A DNA stretch of 64,000 nt from Pseudomonas sp. 31-12 (GTDB taxonomy: Bacteria > Pseudomonadota > Gammaproteobacteria > Pseudomonadales > Pseudomonadaceae). The translations under genes and the position numbers were made by a program. Shown here in pieces: positions 8,683-17,893 of this stretch; position 1 is the stretch's first letter, and the number at the start of each line of letters is the position of its first letter. The stretch lies in assembly GCF_003151075.1 (NCBI RefSeq), contig NZ_CP029482.1:4836001-4900000 (forward strand), given 5' to 3'. The notes below the pieces were generated by a model, which had not been told where the DNA came from, did no database searches, and was given only the letters and a program-made list of their open reading frames with translations.

Positions 8683-9696
8683 TCACGCCAACTTGCACCG
8701 ATCAAAAAACCGCTCACGCCCCAGCATCATCAACGCCGCGCGCTTGTGCGGAAAGTCGAACTCTTTCTCGCAGTGGTAACCCTGGTTCTGCATGTACCCG
8801 ATCATCTTCGCGTTATCGGCACGAGGCTCGGCGACCACTCGCTGAGTGCGCGGATCATCGAGAAACAGGAAATGCGTTAGCGCCGATAACCAGCTCGCCA
8901 CCTTGTGCGGGCCGCGGTGATTTTCTTCACCCACCAGCATGTGGATACCGCGGTCGTAATCGCCAGCGTCATAGAACGGCGCTATGCGATCTTCCTTGGC
9001 CCAATAGGCTTCGAAATAGGCAAACGGCTGATCATCGAAACAACCGATCAGCGTCAGGGTGTGCGGGTCGGCGTCGAGTTTGCTCAGGTATTCACGGTGC
9101 TGTTCGAGACTGCCCTCCTCCTGCCAGAAACTGGCGACCCGCGGGCTGTTCTGCCAGCGATTGAAACGTGCCACGTCCAGGTCGATGTCCACCGTGCGCA
9201 GGGAAATCCAGGCACCGAGCCGTGCATCGAAACGCCGATAGACTTCACCGCTTGGTTTTAGCGGACGCCGTGGATGGCGCTTGCCACCACTGATGACCAT
9301 TTGCTGCGGATAAATGTCGTTCAGCGCCTGGCTCAACCACGGCGGAGGCAACTGCCAGAACAGCGTGCGTTCGCAGCGGTATTGGCCGGTGGTGTCGGTG
9401 GGAATCAGCAAACCGCTCGCCAAGGCGTCGGAGGGTGATTGCGGCAGTTGGAACGTCAGGTGCTGGCACGCCGGATCACGGGCAAACATCCAATAACAGG
9501 CTGCCCAGAGCGCCTGACCTTCAGACGTGTCGAAGCGCTCTTCGACGTGCACCGTCAATTCGGGTTCGCGGGTCAGGCGCAGCTCGATCAGCGGCTGCCC
9601 TTCCAGGCTGAGGTGCAGGCGATTCTCGGTTTCATCGGCTACAAGACGGCTTGCGTCAGGCAAGGCCAGGGCAGTCAGGTCATTCAGATTGGGCAT
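8683..9696 (-). CDS. GNAT acetyltransferase of the siderophore type (IucB/PvdY-like)
   Basis: A 337-residue protein. The C-terminal half (about 155-330) resembles the acetyltransferases of hydroxamate siderophore pathways, with RFNRWQNSPRVASFWQEEG, a central YFEAYWAKEDRIAPFYD block and HKVASWLSALTHFLFLDDP followed by RVVAEPRADN, the acetyl-CoA-binding part of this subfamily. The N-terminal 150 residues are less conserved. Such enzymes acylate hydroxylysine or hydroxyornithine, and its place beside pvdS and pvdL suggests a role in the pyoverdine peptide (acetyl-hydroxyornithine). The substrate is not proven. It is convergent with pvdS and separated from it by a REP doublet. The Shine-Dalgarno signal is weak (GTGAGCC, 7 nt before ATG). 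Confidence 0.75.
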   Translation of the reverse strand: MPNLNDLTALALPDASRLVADETENRLHLSLEGQPLIELRLTREPELTVHVEERFDTSEGQALWAACYWMFARDPACQHLTFQLPQSPSDALASGLLIPTDTTGQYRCERTLFWQLPPPWLSQALNDIYPQQMVISGGKRHPRRPLKPSGEVYRRFDARLGAWISLRTVDIDLDVARFNRWQNSPRVASFWQEEGSLEQHREYLSKLDADPHTLTLIGCFDDQPFAYFEAYWAKEDRIAPFYDAGDYDRGIHMLVGEENHRGPHKVASWLSALTHFLFLDDPRTQRVVAEPRADNAKMIGYMQNQGYHCEKEFDFPHKRAALMMLGRERFFDRCKLA

Positions 9697-9795
9697 GGGT
9701 CGGGCTCACGATAATCGTCGACAGTTCAACCATGTGACGTGAGCCGGGGCAGGAAATTTAAGCGAAGTCGCGAATGACGCGACCTGCGGCGGTCT

Positions 9796-10590
9796 TCAGG
9801 GTTTGGGTACGGGCACCACCGCGATCTTGTACGGATCGAAAATCTTCAGCATCTGGCCATTGTCCCGCAACCCTTGCAGCAACTTGCCGAACGCCTCGCC
9901 GCTGATGGGCGCGGCCGGACGCAGGATCGCGTAATGGTGATACACCTGATCGATGCCTTGCGACACCAGCAGCTGATCGGCCACTTGCTCGTTACGCAGC
10001 AGGTAATCGCTCAGGTAGGAGCGCGTCACCAGGGCAATGTCGGCCCGCCCGCGCAGGACCATCAGCAGATTGCTGTCATGGGAATAGGTCAGCGTGGCGT
10101 TGTAGTTCTGCGCGAGGAATTTCGGGTCGGCATTGAAGTTGGCGAACTCATAGTGATAGCCACTGAACACGGCCAGACGCTTGCCGGTGAGGTCGGCAAA
10201 ATAGTTCTGCTGCCGATCCGGTATCCGTTGCGCGACAAAAATCTCGGCGTCTTCCAGCCCCATGTCGACGCTGGTGTGGGGAATGTCCTTCCAGCCCCAG
10301 TCCGGGTTCTCGAAAATCGCCATGTCGACACGGCCTTGCTTGAAATCACCGAATCGCCGGGGAATCGAAGTCGGCACCAGAACGAACTGATAGTCGCTCT
10401 GCAATTGATTCAAGGCTTCCACCAATTGCGGCAGCAGGCCGGTGTCGGCACCGGATTCGGGGCGCACGGTATAGGGAGGGAAATGTGCGGCACCGACCCG
10501 CACCAGTTGCGCAGCCTGGGATGGCAACACCCAGACTGCCACGAGCGACGCCAGCAAAAGCCGCGTGGCCGTCCTAATTGGCGAAGACAT
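9796..10590 (-). CDS. Periplasmic substrate-binding protein, family 3 (amino-acid type)
   Basis: A 264-residue protein with a signal peptide (hydrophobic LLLASLVAVWVL, cleavage after SQA near residue 26) and one family-3 solute-binding domain: VRVGAAHFPPYT at the start, then GDFKQGRVDMAIF and LRGRADIALVTRSY. No permease or ATPase gene is adjacent, so it is either an orphan binding protein or one serving a distant transporter. Many single proteins of this kind in pseudomonads have no known ligand. I chose the ATG at 10590; a TTG lies just before it. The ligand cannot be told from sequence. Confidence 0.85.
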   Translation of the reverse strand: MSSPIRTATRLLLASLVAVWVLPSQAAQLVRVGAAHFPPYTVRPESGADTGLLPQLVEALNQLQSDYQFVLVPTSIPRRFGDFKQGRVDMAIFENPDWGWKDIPHTSVDMGLEDAEIFVAQRIPDRQQNYFADLTGKRLAVFSGYHYEFANFNADPKFLAQNYNATLTYSHDSNLLMVLRGRADIALVTRSYLSDYLLRNEQVADQLLVSQGIDQVYHHYAILRPAAPISGEAFGKLLQGLRDNGQMLKIFDPYKIAVVPVPKP

Positions 10591-10682
10591 CAAAACTACC
10601 CACTCCCCAAAAAATACGCATCAATGCATTCAAGCTAGGCGGTTTCGGCCACTTAGCCAGTTTCCTGCCGGATCATGACAAC

Positions 10683-11309
10683 TTATTGCTTTTCTTCGAG
10701 TACCAGAATCAAGGCTTCATCGGCCAACTGATCAAGGCTCATGCTGCCGTCGGCACGAAACCAGGTGGTGGTCCAGGACAACGCGCCCGTCAGAAAACGA
10801 CGCGTAATGAACACATCGCCGCGGATAAAACCGGCGTCCTTGGCTTCCCCCAACACCTGCAACCACAGCGCTTCATAAATATCGCGCAATGCCAGCACCT
10901 GCGCCTGCCCGTCTTCGGACAGCGAACGCCATTCATACACCAGCACCGCCATGGCCTCGCCGCTGCCGCCCATGATCGACTGCAATTCGCAACGAATCAG
11001 CGCCAGCACCCGCTCGCGTACATTGCCGGCCTCGGCCAGGGCGGCGCGCATCAACGCCGTGTTGTAACGGATGGTCTCTTCCATCACCGCCCGCAGGATC
11101 TCGTCCTTGCTTTTGAAATGATGAAAGATGCTGCCCGACTGAATGCCCACGGCACCGGCCAGATCGCGCACCGTAGTGCGTTCATACCCTTTGTTGCGGA
11201 ACAGGTGAGCCGCCACTTGCAGCAGTTTGCCGCGGGCGCTGTCAGGGTCGGTCAATTGGCCGTTGTCGACCAATTCGCGCATGACCCCCAGGGCTTTTTG
11301 CTCGTCCAC
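10683..11309 (-). CDS. atuR: TetR-family repressor AtuR
   Basis: A 208-residue TetR regulator. The N-terminal helix-turn-helix spans about residues 25-70 ([33 protein letters not shown]); the rest is the ligand-binding helical domain. It is divergent from atuA, matching AtuR of P. aeruginosa and P. citronellolis, which represses the atu operon until a terpenoid acyl-CoA-type inducer appears. I chose the GTG at 11309 because AGGAGA sits 6 nt upstream; an upstream ATG at 11333 would add eight residues but has no ribosome site. Two CCAAGC-N4-GCTYGG repeats in the intergenic region are its likely operators. Confidence 0.88.
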   Translation of the reverse strand: MDEQKALGVMRELVDNGQLTDPDSARGKLLQVAAHLFRNKGYERTTVRDLAGAVGIQSGSIFHHFKSKDEILRAVMEETIRYNTALMRAALAEAGNVRERVLALIRCELQSIMGGSGEAMAVLVYEWRSLSEDGQAQVLALRDIYEALWLQVLGEAKDAGFIRGDVFITRRFLTGALSWTTTWFRADGSMSLDQLADEALILVLEEKQ

Positions 11310-11397
11310 CCGTTCTCTCCTACAGTCGATCAATCAAATGCACCGCCCACCGCTAAAACAGCGGGGTTGCGCGGGCAATTTAAGCTGGCGACGGCAA

Positions 11398-11413
11398 CCA
11401 AGCAAGCGCTCGG
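11398..11413. promoter_or_regulatory. Putative AtuR operator 1
   Basis: Inverted repeat CCAAGC-AAGC-GCTCGG, one mismatch from a perfect 6+6 repeat. It is 43 bp from a second copy, and both lie between the divergent atuR and atuA. Confidence 0.7.
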
Positions 11414-11440
11414 GCAGAAGATATTTCAGCCGTTTACAAA

Positions 11441-11456
11441 CCAAGCGCTTGCTTGG
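11441..11456. promoter_or_regulatory. Putative AtuR operator 2
   Basis: Perfect inverted repeat CCAAGC-GCTT-GCTTGG, 31 bp before the atuA start codon. A bound repressor here would cover the atuA promoter start region. AtuR of P. aeruginosa is reported to bind paired inverted repeats in the same intergenic region. Confidence 0.75.
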
Positions 11457-11487
11457 TAGTCTCGATGCACTTCTGTCGGAGGTGGTT

Positions 11488-13290
11488 ATGGAATGGGTTG
11501 CGCCTGAAACGATTCGCATCGGATGCGCCAGCGCGTTCTGGGGCGATACCTCGACCGCTGCCGCGCAACTGGTGGACGGTGGGCGTCTGGACTATCTGGT
11601 CTTCGATTACTTGGCCGAAATCACCATGTCGATCATGGCCGGGGCACGGATGAAAGACCCGCAGGCGGGCTATGCCGGCGACTTCATCGAAGTCCTCAGC
11701 CCGTTGCTGGGGCAACTCGCCGAACAAAAAATCCGTGTCATCAGCAACGCCGGCGGGGTCAATCCACAAGCCTGCGCCGCCGCACTGCAAGCAGCGTGCG
11801 ACAAGGCTGGCGTCTCGCTGAAAATTGCCGTGCTGCTGGGCGACGATCTGCAACCGCAGTTCAAACAGCTGAGCAGTCGCGGCGTCCATGAAATGTTCAG
11901 CGGCGCGCCCCTGCCATCGATGTGCGTCTCGACCAACGCCTACCTCGGCGCACCGGGCATTGTCGAAGCCCTTCGCCTGGGTGCCGACATCGTCATTACC
12001 GGACGCGTCGTCGACAGCGCGGTGGTCAGTGCCGCGCTGGTGCATGAGTTCGGCTGGTCCTGGCATGACTACGACAAGCTGGCCCAGGCCGCATTGGCCG
12101 GGCACATCATCGAATGTGGCGCCCAGTGCACCGGCGGCAATTTCACCGACTGGCGCGACGTGCCCGATTACGAACACATTGGCTTCCCCATCGTTGAAGT
12201 CAGCGCCGACAGCCAGTTCATCGTCAGCAAACCCGAGGGCTCCGGCGGCCTGGTCACGCCACTGACCGTCGGCGAACAAATGCTCTATGAAATCGGCAAC
12301 CCCCAGGCCTACTTGCTGCCTGACGTGGTCTGCGATTTCACCCAGGTCAAACTCGTGCAACAAGGTAAAAATGCGGTCCGGGTGCATGGCGCCAAAGGCT
12401 TGCCGCCGACCGATCAGTACAAGGTCAGTGCCACGTACCCGGACGGTTTCCGCTGCACTGCCAGTTGCCTGATCGCCGGGATCGATGCGGTGGCCAAGGC
12501 GGAACGGGTCAGCCGGGCGATCATCAACAAGACCTCGGATATTTTCAGCCAGCGCGGCTGGGCGCCCTACAGCGAAGTGAACATCGAACTGCTCGGCAGC
12601 GAAGCCACGTACGGCCCCCACGGCCAACGCCAGGACAGCCGTGAAGTGGTGATCAAACTCGCGGTACGCCATCCGAGCAAACAGGCATTGATCGTGTTCT
12701 CCCGGGAAATCGCCCAGGCCGCGACCGGCATGGCACCGGGGCTGACCGGGATTGTCGGCGGACGGCCGACGGTGTATCCGCTGATCCGGCTGTTCTCGTT
12801 CCTCATCGACAAAACCGCTTGCACGCTGGACATTGATCTCCAGGGCCAGCGCCACCCATGCGCCCTGCCCGCCGTCGATGTGCTCGACCCAAACGACTTG
12901 CCGGTTCCATACGACCCGCCGCAACCCACCGGCCGTGCCGATGCCAGTGTGCCCCTGATCAAACTCGCCGTGGCGCGCTCCGGCGACAAGGGCAATCACA
13001 GCAACATCGGCGTCATGGCCCGGGAGCCCGAGTTCCTGCCATGGATCGCCGAAGCCCTGACGCCCGAGGTGATGGTCGACTGGATGAGTCATGTCCTCGA
13101 CCCGGTTCACGGACGTGTCGAGCGCTGGTATTTGCCCGGCACCCACAGCTTCAATTTTCTCCTGGAGAACGCCCTCGGCGGTGGCGGCGTGGCTAGCCTG
13201 CGGATCGATCCGCAAGGCAAAGCCTTCGCCCAGCAGTTGCTGGACATCCAGATTCCGGTGCCCCAGCGCATCGCCGACCAGGTCAACTAG
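11488..13290 (+). CDS. atuA: Acyclic terpene utilisation protein AtuA
   Basis: A 600-residue protein of the AtuA family: the main domain (about 8-450, formerly DUF1446) begins [14 protein letters not shown] and contains the conserved [13 protein letters not shown] block, followed by a small C-terminal domain with [17 protein letters not shown]. It is essential for growth on citronellol in the known atu systems, but its exact reaction is debated. The ATG at 11488 follows GGAGG by 5 nt and opens the atuABCDE run; longer reading to 11227 would cross atuR and the operators. Length matches the family (about 600). Only 12 nt separate it from atuB. Confidence 0.92.
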   Translation: MEWVAPETIRIGCASAFWGDTSTAAAQLVDGGRLDYLVFDYLAEITMSIMAGARMKDPQAGYAGDFIEVLSPLLGQLAEQKIRVISNAGGVNPQACAAALQAACDKAGVSLKIAVLLGDDLQPQFKQLSSRGVHEMFSGAPLPSMCVSTNAYLGAPGIVEALRLGADIVITGRVVDSAVVSAALVHEFGWSWHDYDKLAQAALAGHIIECGAQCTGGNFTDWRDVPDYEHIGFPIVEVSADSQFIVSKPEGSGGLVTPLTVGEQMLYEIGNPQAYLLPDVVCDFTQVKLVQQGKNAVRVHGAKGLPPTDQYKVSATYPDGFRCTASCLIAGIDAVAKAERVSRAIINKTSDIFSQRGWAPYSEVNIELLGSEATYGPHGQRQDSREVVIKLAVRHPSKQALIVFSREIAQAATGMAPGLTGIVGGRPTVYPLIRLFSFLIDKTACTLDIDLQGQRHPCALPAVDVLDPNDLPVPYDPPQPTGRADASVPLIKLAVARSGDKGNHSNIGVMAREPEFLPWIAEALTPEVMVDWMSHVLDPVHGRVERWYLPGTHSFNFLLENALGGGGVASLRIDPQGKAFAQQLLDIQIPVPQRIADQVN

Positions 13291-13302
13291 AGGACTGTCG
13301 CC

Positions 13303-14187
13303 ATGGCGTACGATTCGATTTTCAAAGCCGATCTGTTTGCAGGCCAAACCATCATCGTCACCGGTGGCGGCAGTGGCATCGGCCGCTGCACCGCCCATGA
13401 GCTGGCGGCACTCGGCGCCCATGTGTTGCTGATCGGGCGCAAGGCTGACAAGTTGAAAAACGTCGCCGCCGAGATTGCCGAAGACGGTGGCAAGGCGGAT
13501 TGGGCAACCTGCGATATCCGTGAAGAGGAAGCGGTCACGCATCTGGTCAGCGAATTGATTCGCAAGCACGGCCCGATTCACGGGCTGGTCAACAATGCTG
13601 GCGGGCAATACCCGTCGCCGCTGGCCTCGATCAATCAGAAGGGTTTCGAAACCGTGATGCGCACCAACCTGGTGGGCGGCTTCCTGATGGCCCGGGAAGT
13701 GTTCAATCAGTCGATGAGCAAACACGGCGGCGCCATCGTCAACATGCTCGCGGACATGTGGGGCGGCATGCCCGGCATGGGTCACTCGGGGGCGGCGCGT
13801 TCGGGCATGGACAACCTGACCAAGACCGCCGCTTTTGAATGGGGTTATGCCGGGGTGCGGGTCAACGCGGTGGCGCCGGGCTGGGTGGCGTCGAGCGGCA
13901 TGGACACCTATGAAGGTGCGTTCAAAGCGGTGATTCCGACCTTGCGCGAGCACGTGCCGCTCAAGCGTATCGGCACAGAATCGGAGGTCAGCGCGGCGAT
14001 CGTTTTCCTGCTCAGCCCGGCGGCGGGCTTCATCAGCGGCAGCACGCTGCGCATCGACGGTGCGGCGAGCCTTGGCGGGCGGGCGTGGCCGATTCACAAG
14101 GCGCAAAACAGTGAGTCGTATAACGGTTTCCATCGCGCGTACTTACCAGAAGTGCTCAGTCCCGATGTGCTTAAGGACAAGGAATAA
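13303..14187 (+). CDS. atuB: Short-chain dehydrogenase/reductase AtuB
   Basis: A 294-residue SDR. The NAD(P)-binding motif TGGGSGIG is at about residues 20-27 and NNAGG near 97. The usual active-site YxxxK is replaced: the aligned stretch is SGAARSGMDNLTK, so Tyr reads Ser and Lys reads Arg. Loss of this Tyr is typical of the 2,4-dienoyl-CoA reductase branch, which AtuB resembles in AAFEWGYAGVRVN. In the citronellol pathway AtuB is proposed to act on an alcohol, aldehyde or CoA intermediate; the reaction is not settled. Third position in the atu operon, 3 nt before atuC. Confidence 0.88.
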   Translation: MAYDSIFKADLFAGQTIIVTGGGSGIGRCTAHELAALGAHVLLIGRKADKLKNVAAEIAEDGGKADWATCDIREEEAVTHLVSELIRKHGPIHGLVNNAGGQYPSPLASINQKGFETVMRTNLVGGFLMAREVFNQSMSKHGGAIVNMLADMWGGMPGMGHSGAARSGMDNLTKTAAFEWGYAGVRVNAVAPGWVASSGMDTYEGAFKAVIPTLREHVPLKRIGTESEVSAAIVFLLSPAAGFISGSTLRIDGAASLGGRAWPIHKAQNSESYNGFHRAYLPEVLSPDVLKDKE

Positions 14188-14190
14188 GCC

Positions 14191-15807
14191 ATGCCGGTGA
14201 TCCAGTCACAAGTAGACCCGTTCAGCGAACAGTTCGCGCAGAACCGCACTGCGATGCTGGTCGGCATCGAACAGGTCCGTCAGCTTGAACAAAACCTGCT
14301 GAACAAGGCGGCCGAAGCCAAACCCAAATTCGACAAGCGCGGCCAATTACTGCCCCGGGAACGCCTCAATCTGCTGCTCGACCCCGGTGCGCCGTTCCTC
14401 GAACTGGCGAGCCTGGCCGGCTACAAACTGCACGACGACAAGGACGGCAGCTCGGCCGGTGGTGGCTTGATCGCCGGGATCGGCTACGTGTCCGGTGTGC
14501 GCGTGCTGGTGGTGGCGAACAACAGCGCGATCAAGGGCGGGACCATTTCCCCCAGCGGCCTGAAAAAGTCCCTGCGCCTGCAACAGATCGCCATGGAAAA
14601 CAAACTGCCGGTGATCACCCTCGCCGAGAGCGGCGGCGCCAACCTCAATTACGCGGCGGAGATTTTCGTCGAAGGCGCACGCAGCTTCGCCAATCAGGCG
14701 CGGATGTCGGCCCTGGGGTTGCCGCAGATCACCGTGGTTCACGGCTCGGCCACGGCGGGCGGCGCTTATCAGCCGGGGCTCTCCGATTACGTGGTGGTGG
14801 TGCGTGGCAAGGCGAAGCTGTTCCTGGCCGGCCCGCCGCTGCTCAAAGCCGCCACCGGCGAAGTCGCCACCGATGAAGAACTGGGCGGCGCCGAGATGCA
14901 CGCGCAAACCGCCGGCACCGCCGAATACCTCGCCGAGAACGATGCCGATGGCGTGCGCCAGGTGCGCGAGATCGTCAGCCTGCTGTCGTGGAATGCACGG
15001 TTACCGGCAGCGCCCGCCCGCTACTGGGAAGACCCGCGCTACCCGATCGACGAGTTGCTCGGGCTGATTCCCGACGACCCGAAAAAACCCTATGACGTGC
15101 GCGAAATCATCGCGCGGATTGCTGACGGTTCGAGCTTCCTCGAGTTCAAGGGCGAGTTCGATCAGCAGACCATCTGCGGGCATTTGCACATTCAGGGCCG
15201 CGCTTGCGGATTCATCGGCAACAACGGCCCAATCACGCCCAAGGGTGCGAGCAAGGCGGCGCAATTCATTCAGCTGTGTGACCAGAGCCGCACGCCGCTG
15301 CTGTTTTTCCACAACACCACCGGGTTCATGGTTGGCACCGAATCGGAACAGCAAGGCGTGATCAAGCATGGCGCGAAGATGATTCAGGCGGTGGCCAACG
15401 CCCGGGTGCCCAAGCTGACCATTGTCGTCGGCGGCTCCTATGGCGCCGGCAACTACGCGATGTGCGGCCGCGGCCTCGACCCGCGTTTCATCTTCGCCTG
15501 GCCTAACAGCCGCACCGCCGTCATGGGCGGCGCACAGGCGGGCAAGGTGCTGCGCATCGTCACCGAAGCCAAACAGCTCAAGGACGGCCTGGTGCCCGAC
15601 CCGAAAATGCTCGACATGCTGGAACAGGTCACCGCACAGAAACTCGACAGCCAGTCCACCGCACTGTACGGCAGCGCCAACCTGTGGGACGACGGGCTGA
15701 TCGATCCGCGGGATACCCGGACCTTGCTCGGTTACTTGCTGGACATCTGTCACGAGGCCGAAGTGCGGCCGCTGCAAACCAACAGTTTTGGCGTCGCGAG
15801 ATTCTGA
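14191..15807 (+). CDS. atuC: Geranyl-CoA carboxylase, carboxyltransferase (beta) subunit AtuC
   Basis: A 538-residue carboxyltransferase of the propionyl/methylcrotonyl-CoA carboxylase type. The N-terminal half has LAESGGANLNYAAE and GSATAGGAYQPGLSDY (acyl-CoA side); the C-terminal half has FHNTTGFMVGTESEQQG and VVGGSYGAGNYAMCGR (carboxybiotin side). It transfers CO2 from biotin on AtuF to the methyl group of cis-geranyl-CoA. Placement after atuAB and before atuD identifies it as the geranyl rather than the methylcrotonyl enzyme. The start follows AAGGAA by 6 nt. Confidence 0.93.
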   Translation: MPVIQSQVDPFSEQFAQNRTAMLVGIEQVRQLEQNLLNKAAEAKPKFDKRGQLLPRERLNLLLDPGAPFLELASLAGYKLHDDKDGSSAGGGLIAGIGYVSGVRVLVVANNSAIKGGTISPSGLKKSLRLQQIAMENKLPVITLAESGGANLNYAAEIFVEGARSFANQARMSALGLPQITVVHGSATAGGAYQPGLSDYVVVVRGKAKLFLAGPPLLKAATGEVATDEELGGAEMHAQTAGTAEYLAENDADGVRQVREIVSLLSWNARLPAAPARYWEDPRYPIDELLGLIPDDPKKPYDVREIIARIADGSSFLEFKGEFDQQTICGHLHIQGRACGFIGNNGPITPKGASKAAQFIQLCDQSRTPLLFFHNTTGFMVGTESEQQGVIKHGAKMIQAVANARVPKLTIVVGGSYGAGNYAMCGRGLDPRFIFAWPNSRTAVMGGAQAGKVLRIVTEAKQLKDGLVPDPKMLDMLEQVTAQKLDSQSTALYGSANLWDDGLIDPRDTRTLLGYLLDICHEAEVRPLQTNSFGVARF

Positions 15808-15833
15808 TCGCGGATCACAGGAGAACAATAAAA

Positions 15834-16991
15834 ATGATCTTCACCCAGGAACACGAAGCACTGCGTCGTACGGTCCGCCAATTCGTCGAGCACGAGATCA
15901 ATCCGCACGTCGAGGAATGGGAGAAGGCCGGACGCTTTCCGATCCACGAGATCTTCCGCAAGGCCGGCGACCTCGGTTTGCTGGGGATTTCCAAACCGGA
16001 AAAATTCGGAGGGATGGGACTCGACTACAGCTATTCGATCGCAGCCGCTGAAGAGTTCGGCACCATTCACTGCGGCGGGATCCCGATGTCCATCGGCGTG
16101 CAGACCGACATGTGCACCCCTGCCCTCGCCCGCTTCGGCTCCGATGAACTGCGCGAAGAATTCCTTCGTCCGGCGATTACCGGCGAACAGGTCGGCTGCA
16201 TCGGCGTCTCCGAAGTCGGTGCCGGCTCGGACGTGGCGGGATTGAAAACCACCGCCCGCAAGGACGGCGACGACTACGTGATCAACGGCAGCAAAATGTG
16301 GATCACCAACTCGCCGAGCGCCGACTTCATCTGCCTGCTGGCCAACACCTCTGACGACAAACCGCACGTCAACAAGTCGCTGATCATGGTGCCGATGAAC
16401 ACCCCCGGCATCAGCCTCAGCTCGCATCTGGACAAGCTCGGCATGCGCAGTTCGGAAACCGCCCAGGTGTTTTTCGACAACGTGCGCGTGCCGCAGCGCA
16501 ACCGCATCGGCCACGAAGGCGCGGGCTTCATGATGCAGATGCTGCAATTCCAGGAGGAGCGTTTGTTCGGCGCGGCGAACATGATCAAGGGCCTGGAATA
16601 CTGCGTCGACAGCACCATCGAGTACTGCAAGGAGCGCAAGACCTTTGGCAGCGCGCTGATCGACAATCAGGTCATTCACTTTCGCCTGGCCGAACTGCAA
16701 ACCGAAATCGAATGCTTGCGGGCGCTGGTCTATCAGGCCACCGAGCAGTACATCAAAGGTCAGGACGTCACGCGCCTGGCGTCGATGGCCAAACTCAAGG
16801 CCGGGCGCCTGGGCCGTGAAGTCAGCGACAGCTGCCTGCAATATTGGGGCGGCATGGGCTTCATGTGGGACAACCCGGTGGCCCGCGCTTACCGTGACGT
16901 GCGGCTGGTGTCGATCGGTGGCGGCGCCGACGAAATCATGCTGGGGATCATCTGCAAACTCATGGGCATCCTGCCGGGGAAAAAGAAATGA
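15834..16991 (+). CDS. atuD: Citronellyl-CoA dehydrogenase AtuD (acyl-CoA dehydrogenase)
   Basis: A 385-residue flavin acyl-CoA dehydrogenase. Family signatures: GCIGVSEVGAGSDVAGLKTT (121-140), KMWITNS (154-160), GMGFMWDNPVARAYRD near the C terminus. The position that carries the base Glu in medium-chain enzymes (YEGT) reads SIGG here; the likely base is Glu in QEERL (241-242), as in isovaleryl-CoA dehydrogenase. It oxidises citronellyl-CoA to cis-geranyl-CoA. The ATG at 15834 follows AGGAG. An open frame continues upstream to 15684, but that part overlaps atuC. The stop overlaps the atuE start by 4 nt. Confidence 0.92.
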   Translation: MIFTQEHEALRRTVRQFVEHEINPHVEEWEKAGRFPIHEIFRKAGDLGLLGISKPEKFGGMGLDYSYSIAAAEEFGTIHCGGIPMSIGVQTDMCTPALARFGSDELREEFLRPAITGEQVGCIGVSEVGAGSDVAGLKTTARKDGDDYVINGSKMWITNSPSADFICLLANTSDDKPHVNKSLIMVPMNTPGISLSSHLDKLGMRSSETAQVFFDNVRVPQRNRIGHEGAGFMMQMLQFQEERLFGAANMIKGLEYCVDSTIEYCKERKTFGSALIDNQVIHFRLAELQTEIECLRALVYQATEQYIKGQDVTRLASMAKLKAGRLGREVSDSCLQYWGGMGFMWDNPVARAYRDVRLVSIGGGADEIMLGIICKLMGILPGKKK

Positions 16992-17785
16992 GCGCCCTGC
17001 CGGTGTGCCAGACCTTGCTGCTCGAATCCCATAACGGCGTGCTGCACATCACCCTCAACCGCCCGGAAAGCCGCAATGCCATGAGCTTGCAGATGGTCGC
17101 CGAACTGCGTGCGGTGCTGGCCGCGGTGCGTGATGATCGAGCCGTTCGTGCGCTGGTGATCGGTGGTGCCGGTGGGCATTTTTGTGCCGGCGGCGACATC
17201 AAGGACATGGCCAATGCCCGCGCTCAAGGTGCGGACGCCTATCGCGATTTGAACCGGGCGTTCGGCGCGCTGCTGCAAGCAGTGCAACACGCCCCGCAAG
17301 TGGTCATCACGGTGCTGCAAGGCGCAGTGCTCGGCGGTGGGTTGGGGCTGGCCTGCGTCAGCGATGTTGCCCTGGCCGATCACAACGCGCAGTTCGGTCT
17401 GCCGGAAACCAGCCTCGGTCTGCTGCCCGCGCAGATCGCGCCGTTCGTGGTCCAGCGCATCGGCCTGACCCAGGCACGTCGACTGGCACTGACGGCCGCG
17501 CGTTTCGATGGCACCCAGGCGCGGCGCATGGGATTGGTACATTTCGTCGAGCATGACGCGCAAGCCTTGGCCGAGCGCCTCGATGAAATCCTCGCCCATG
17601 TGTTGTGCTGCGCACCGGGGGCGAATGCCACAACAAAAAGACTGTTGCTGGCGAGTGCGGGACAGCCTTCGGATGCGTTACTGGATGAGGCGGCCGAGTG
17701 GTTCAGCGAAGCGGTGACCGGGGCGGAAGGGGTCGAGGGGACGATGGCGTTCGTGCAAAAACGTAAACCGGGGTGGGCCATTTAG
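16988..17785 (+). CDS. atuE: Isohexenylglutaconyl-CoA hydratase AtuE (crotonase family)
   Basis: A 265-residue crotonase-fold enzyme. Oxyanion-hole segments are GHFCAGGDIKDMA (63-75) and GAVLGGGLGLACVSD (112-126). The first catalytic Glu is present (FGLPE, residue 140), while the second Glu of mitochondrial enoyl-CoA hydratase aligns with Arg, as judged by eye. It hydrates isohexenylglutaconyl-CoA made by the AtuC-AtuF carboxylase. ATGA overlap with atuD implies translational coupling. A REP doublet follows the stop. Confidence 0.9.
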   Translation: MSALPVCQTLLLESHNGVLHITLNRPESRNAMSLQMVAELRAVLAAVRDDRAVRALVIGGAGGHFCAGGDIKDMANARAQGADAYRDLNRAFGALLQAVQHAPQVVITVLQGAVLGGGLGLACVSDVALADHNAQFGLPETSLGLLPAQIAPFVVQRIGLTQARRLALTAARFDGTQARRMGLVHFVEHDAQALAERLDEILAHVLCCAPGANATTKRLLLASAGQPSDALLDEAAEWFSEAVTGAEGVEGTMAFVQKRKPGWAI

Positions 17786-17789
17786 AAGC

Positions 17790-17854
17790 TTCGCGGGCAA
17801 GCCCGCTCCCACATTGAAATGCATTCCAGGTGTGGGAGCGGACGTGCTCGCGAA
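17790..17854. repeat. REP doublet inside the atu operon
   Basis: Inverted REP pair (17790-17815 and 17831-17854) with the same GGGAGCGG...GCTCGCG core as at 8.6 kb. It fills most of the 108-bp gap between atuE and atuF. Confidence 0.9.
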
Positions 17855-17893
17855 GAGGCCATCACATTCACCGCAATAACAAGGGAACAACCC

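Noticed and set aside
11434-14133. 899-codon minus-strand open frame over atuA and atuB
   Set aside because: It is antisense to two well-recognised genes and its translation shows no domain.
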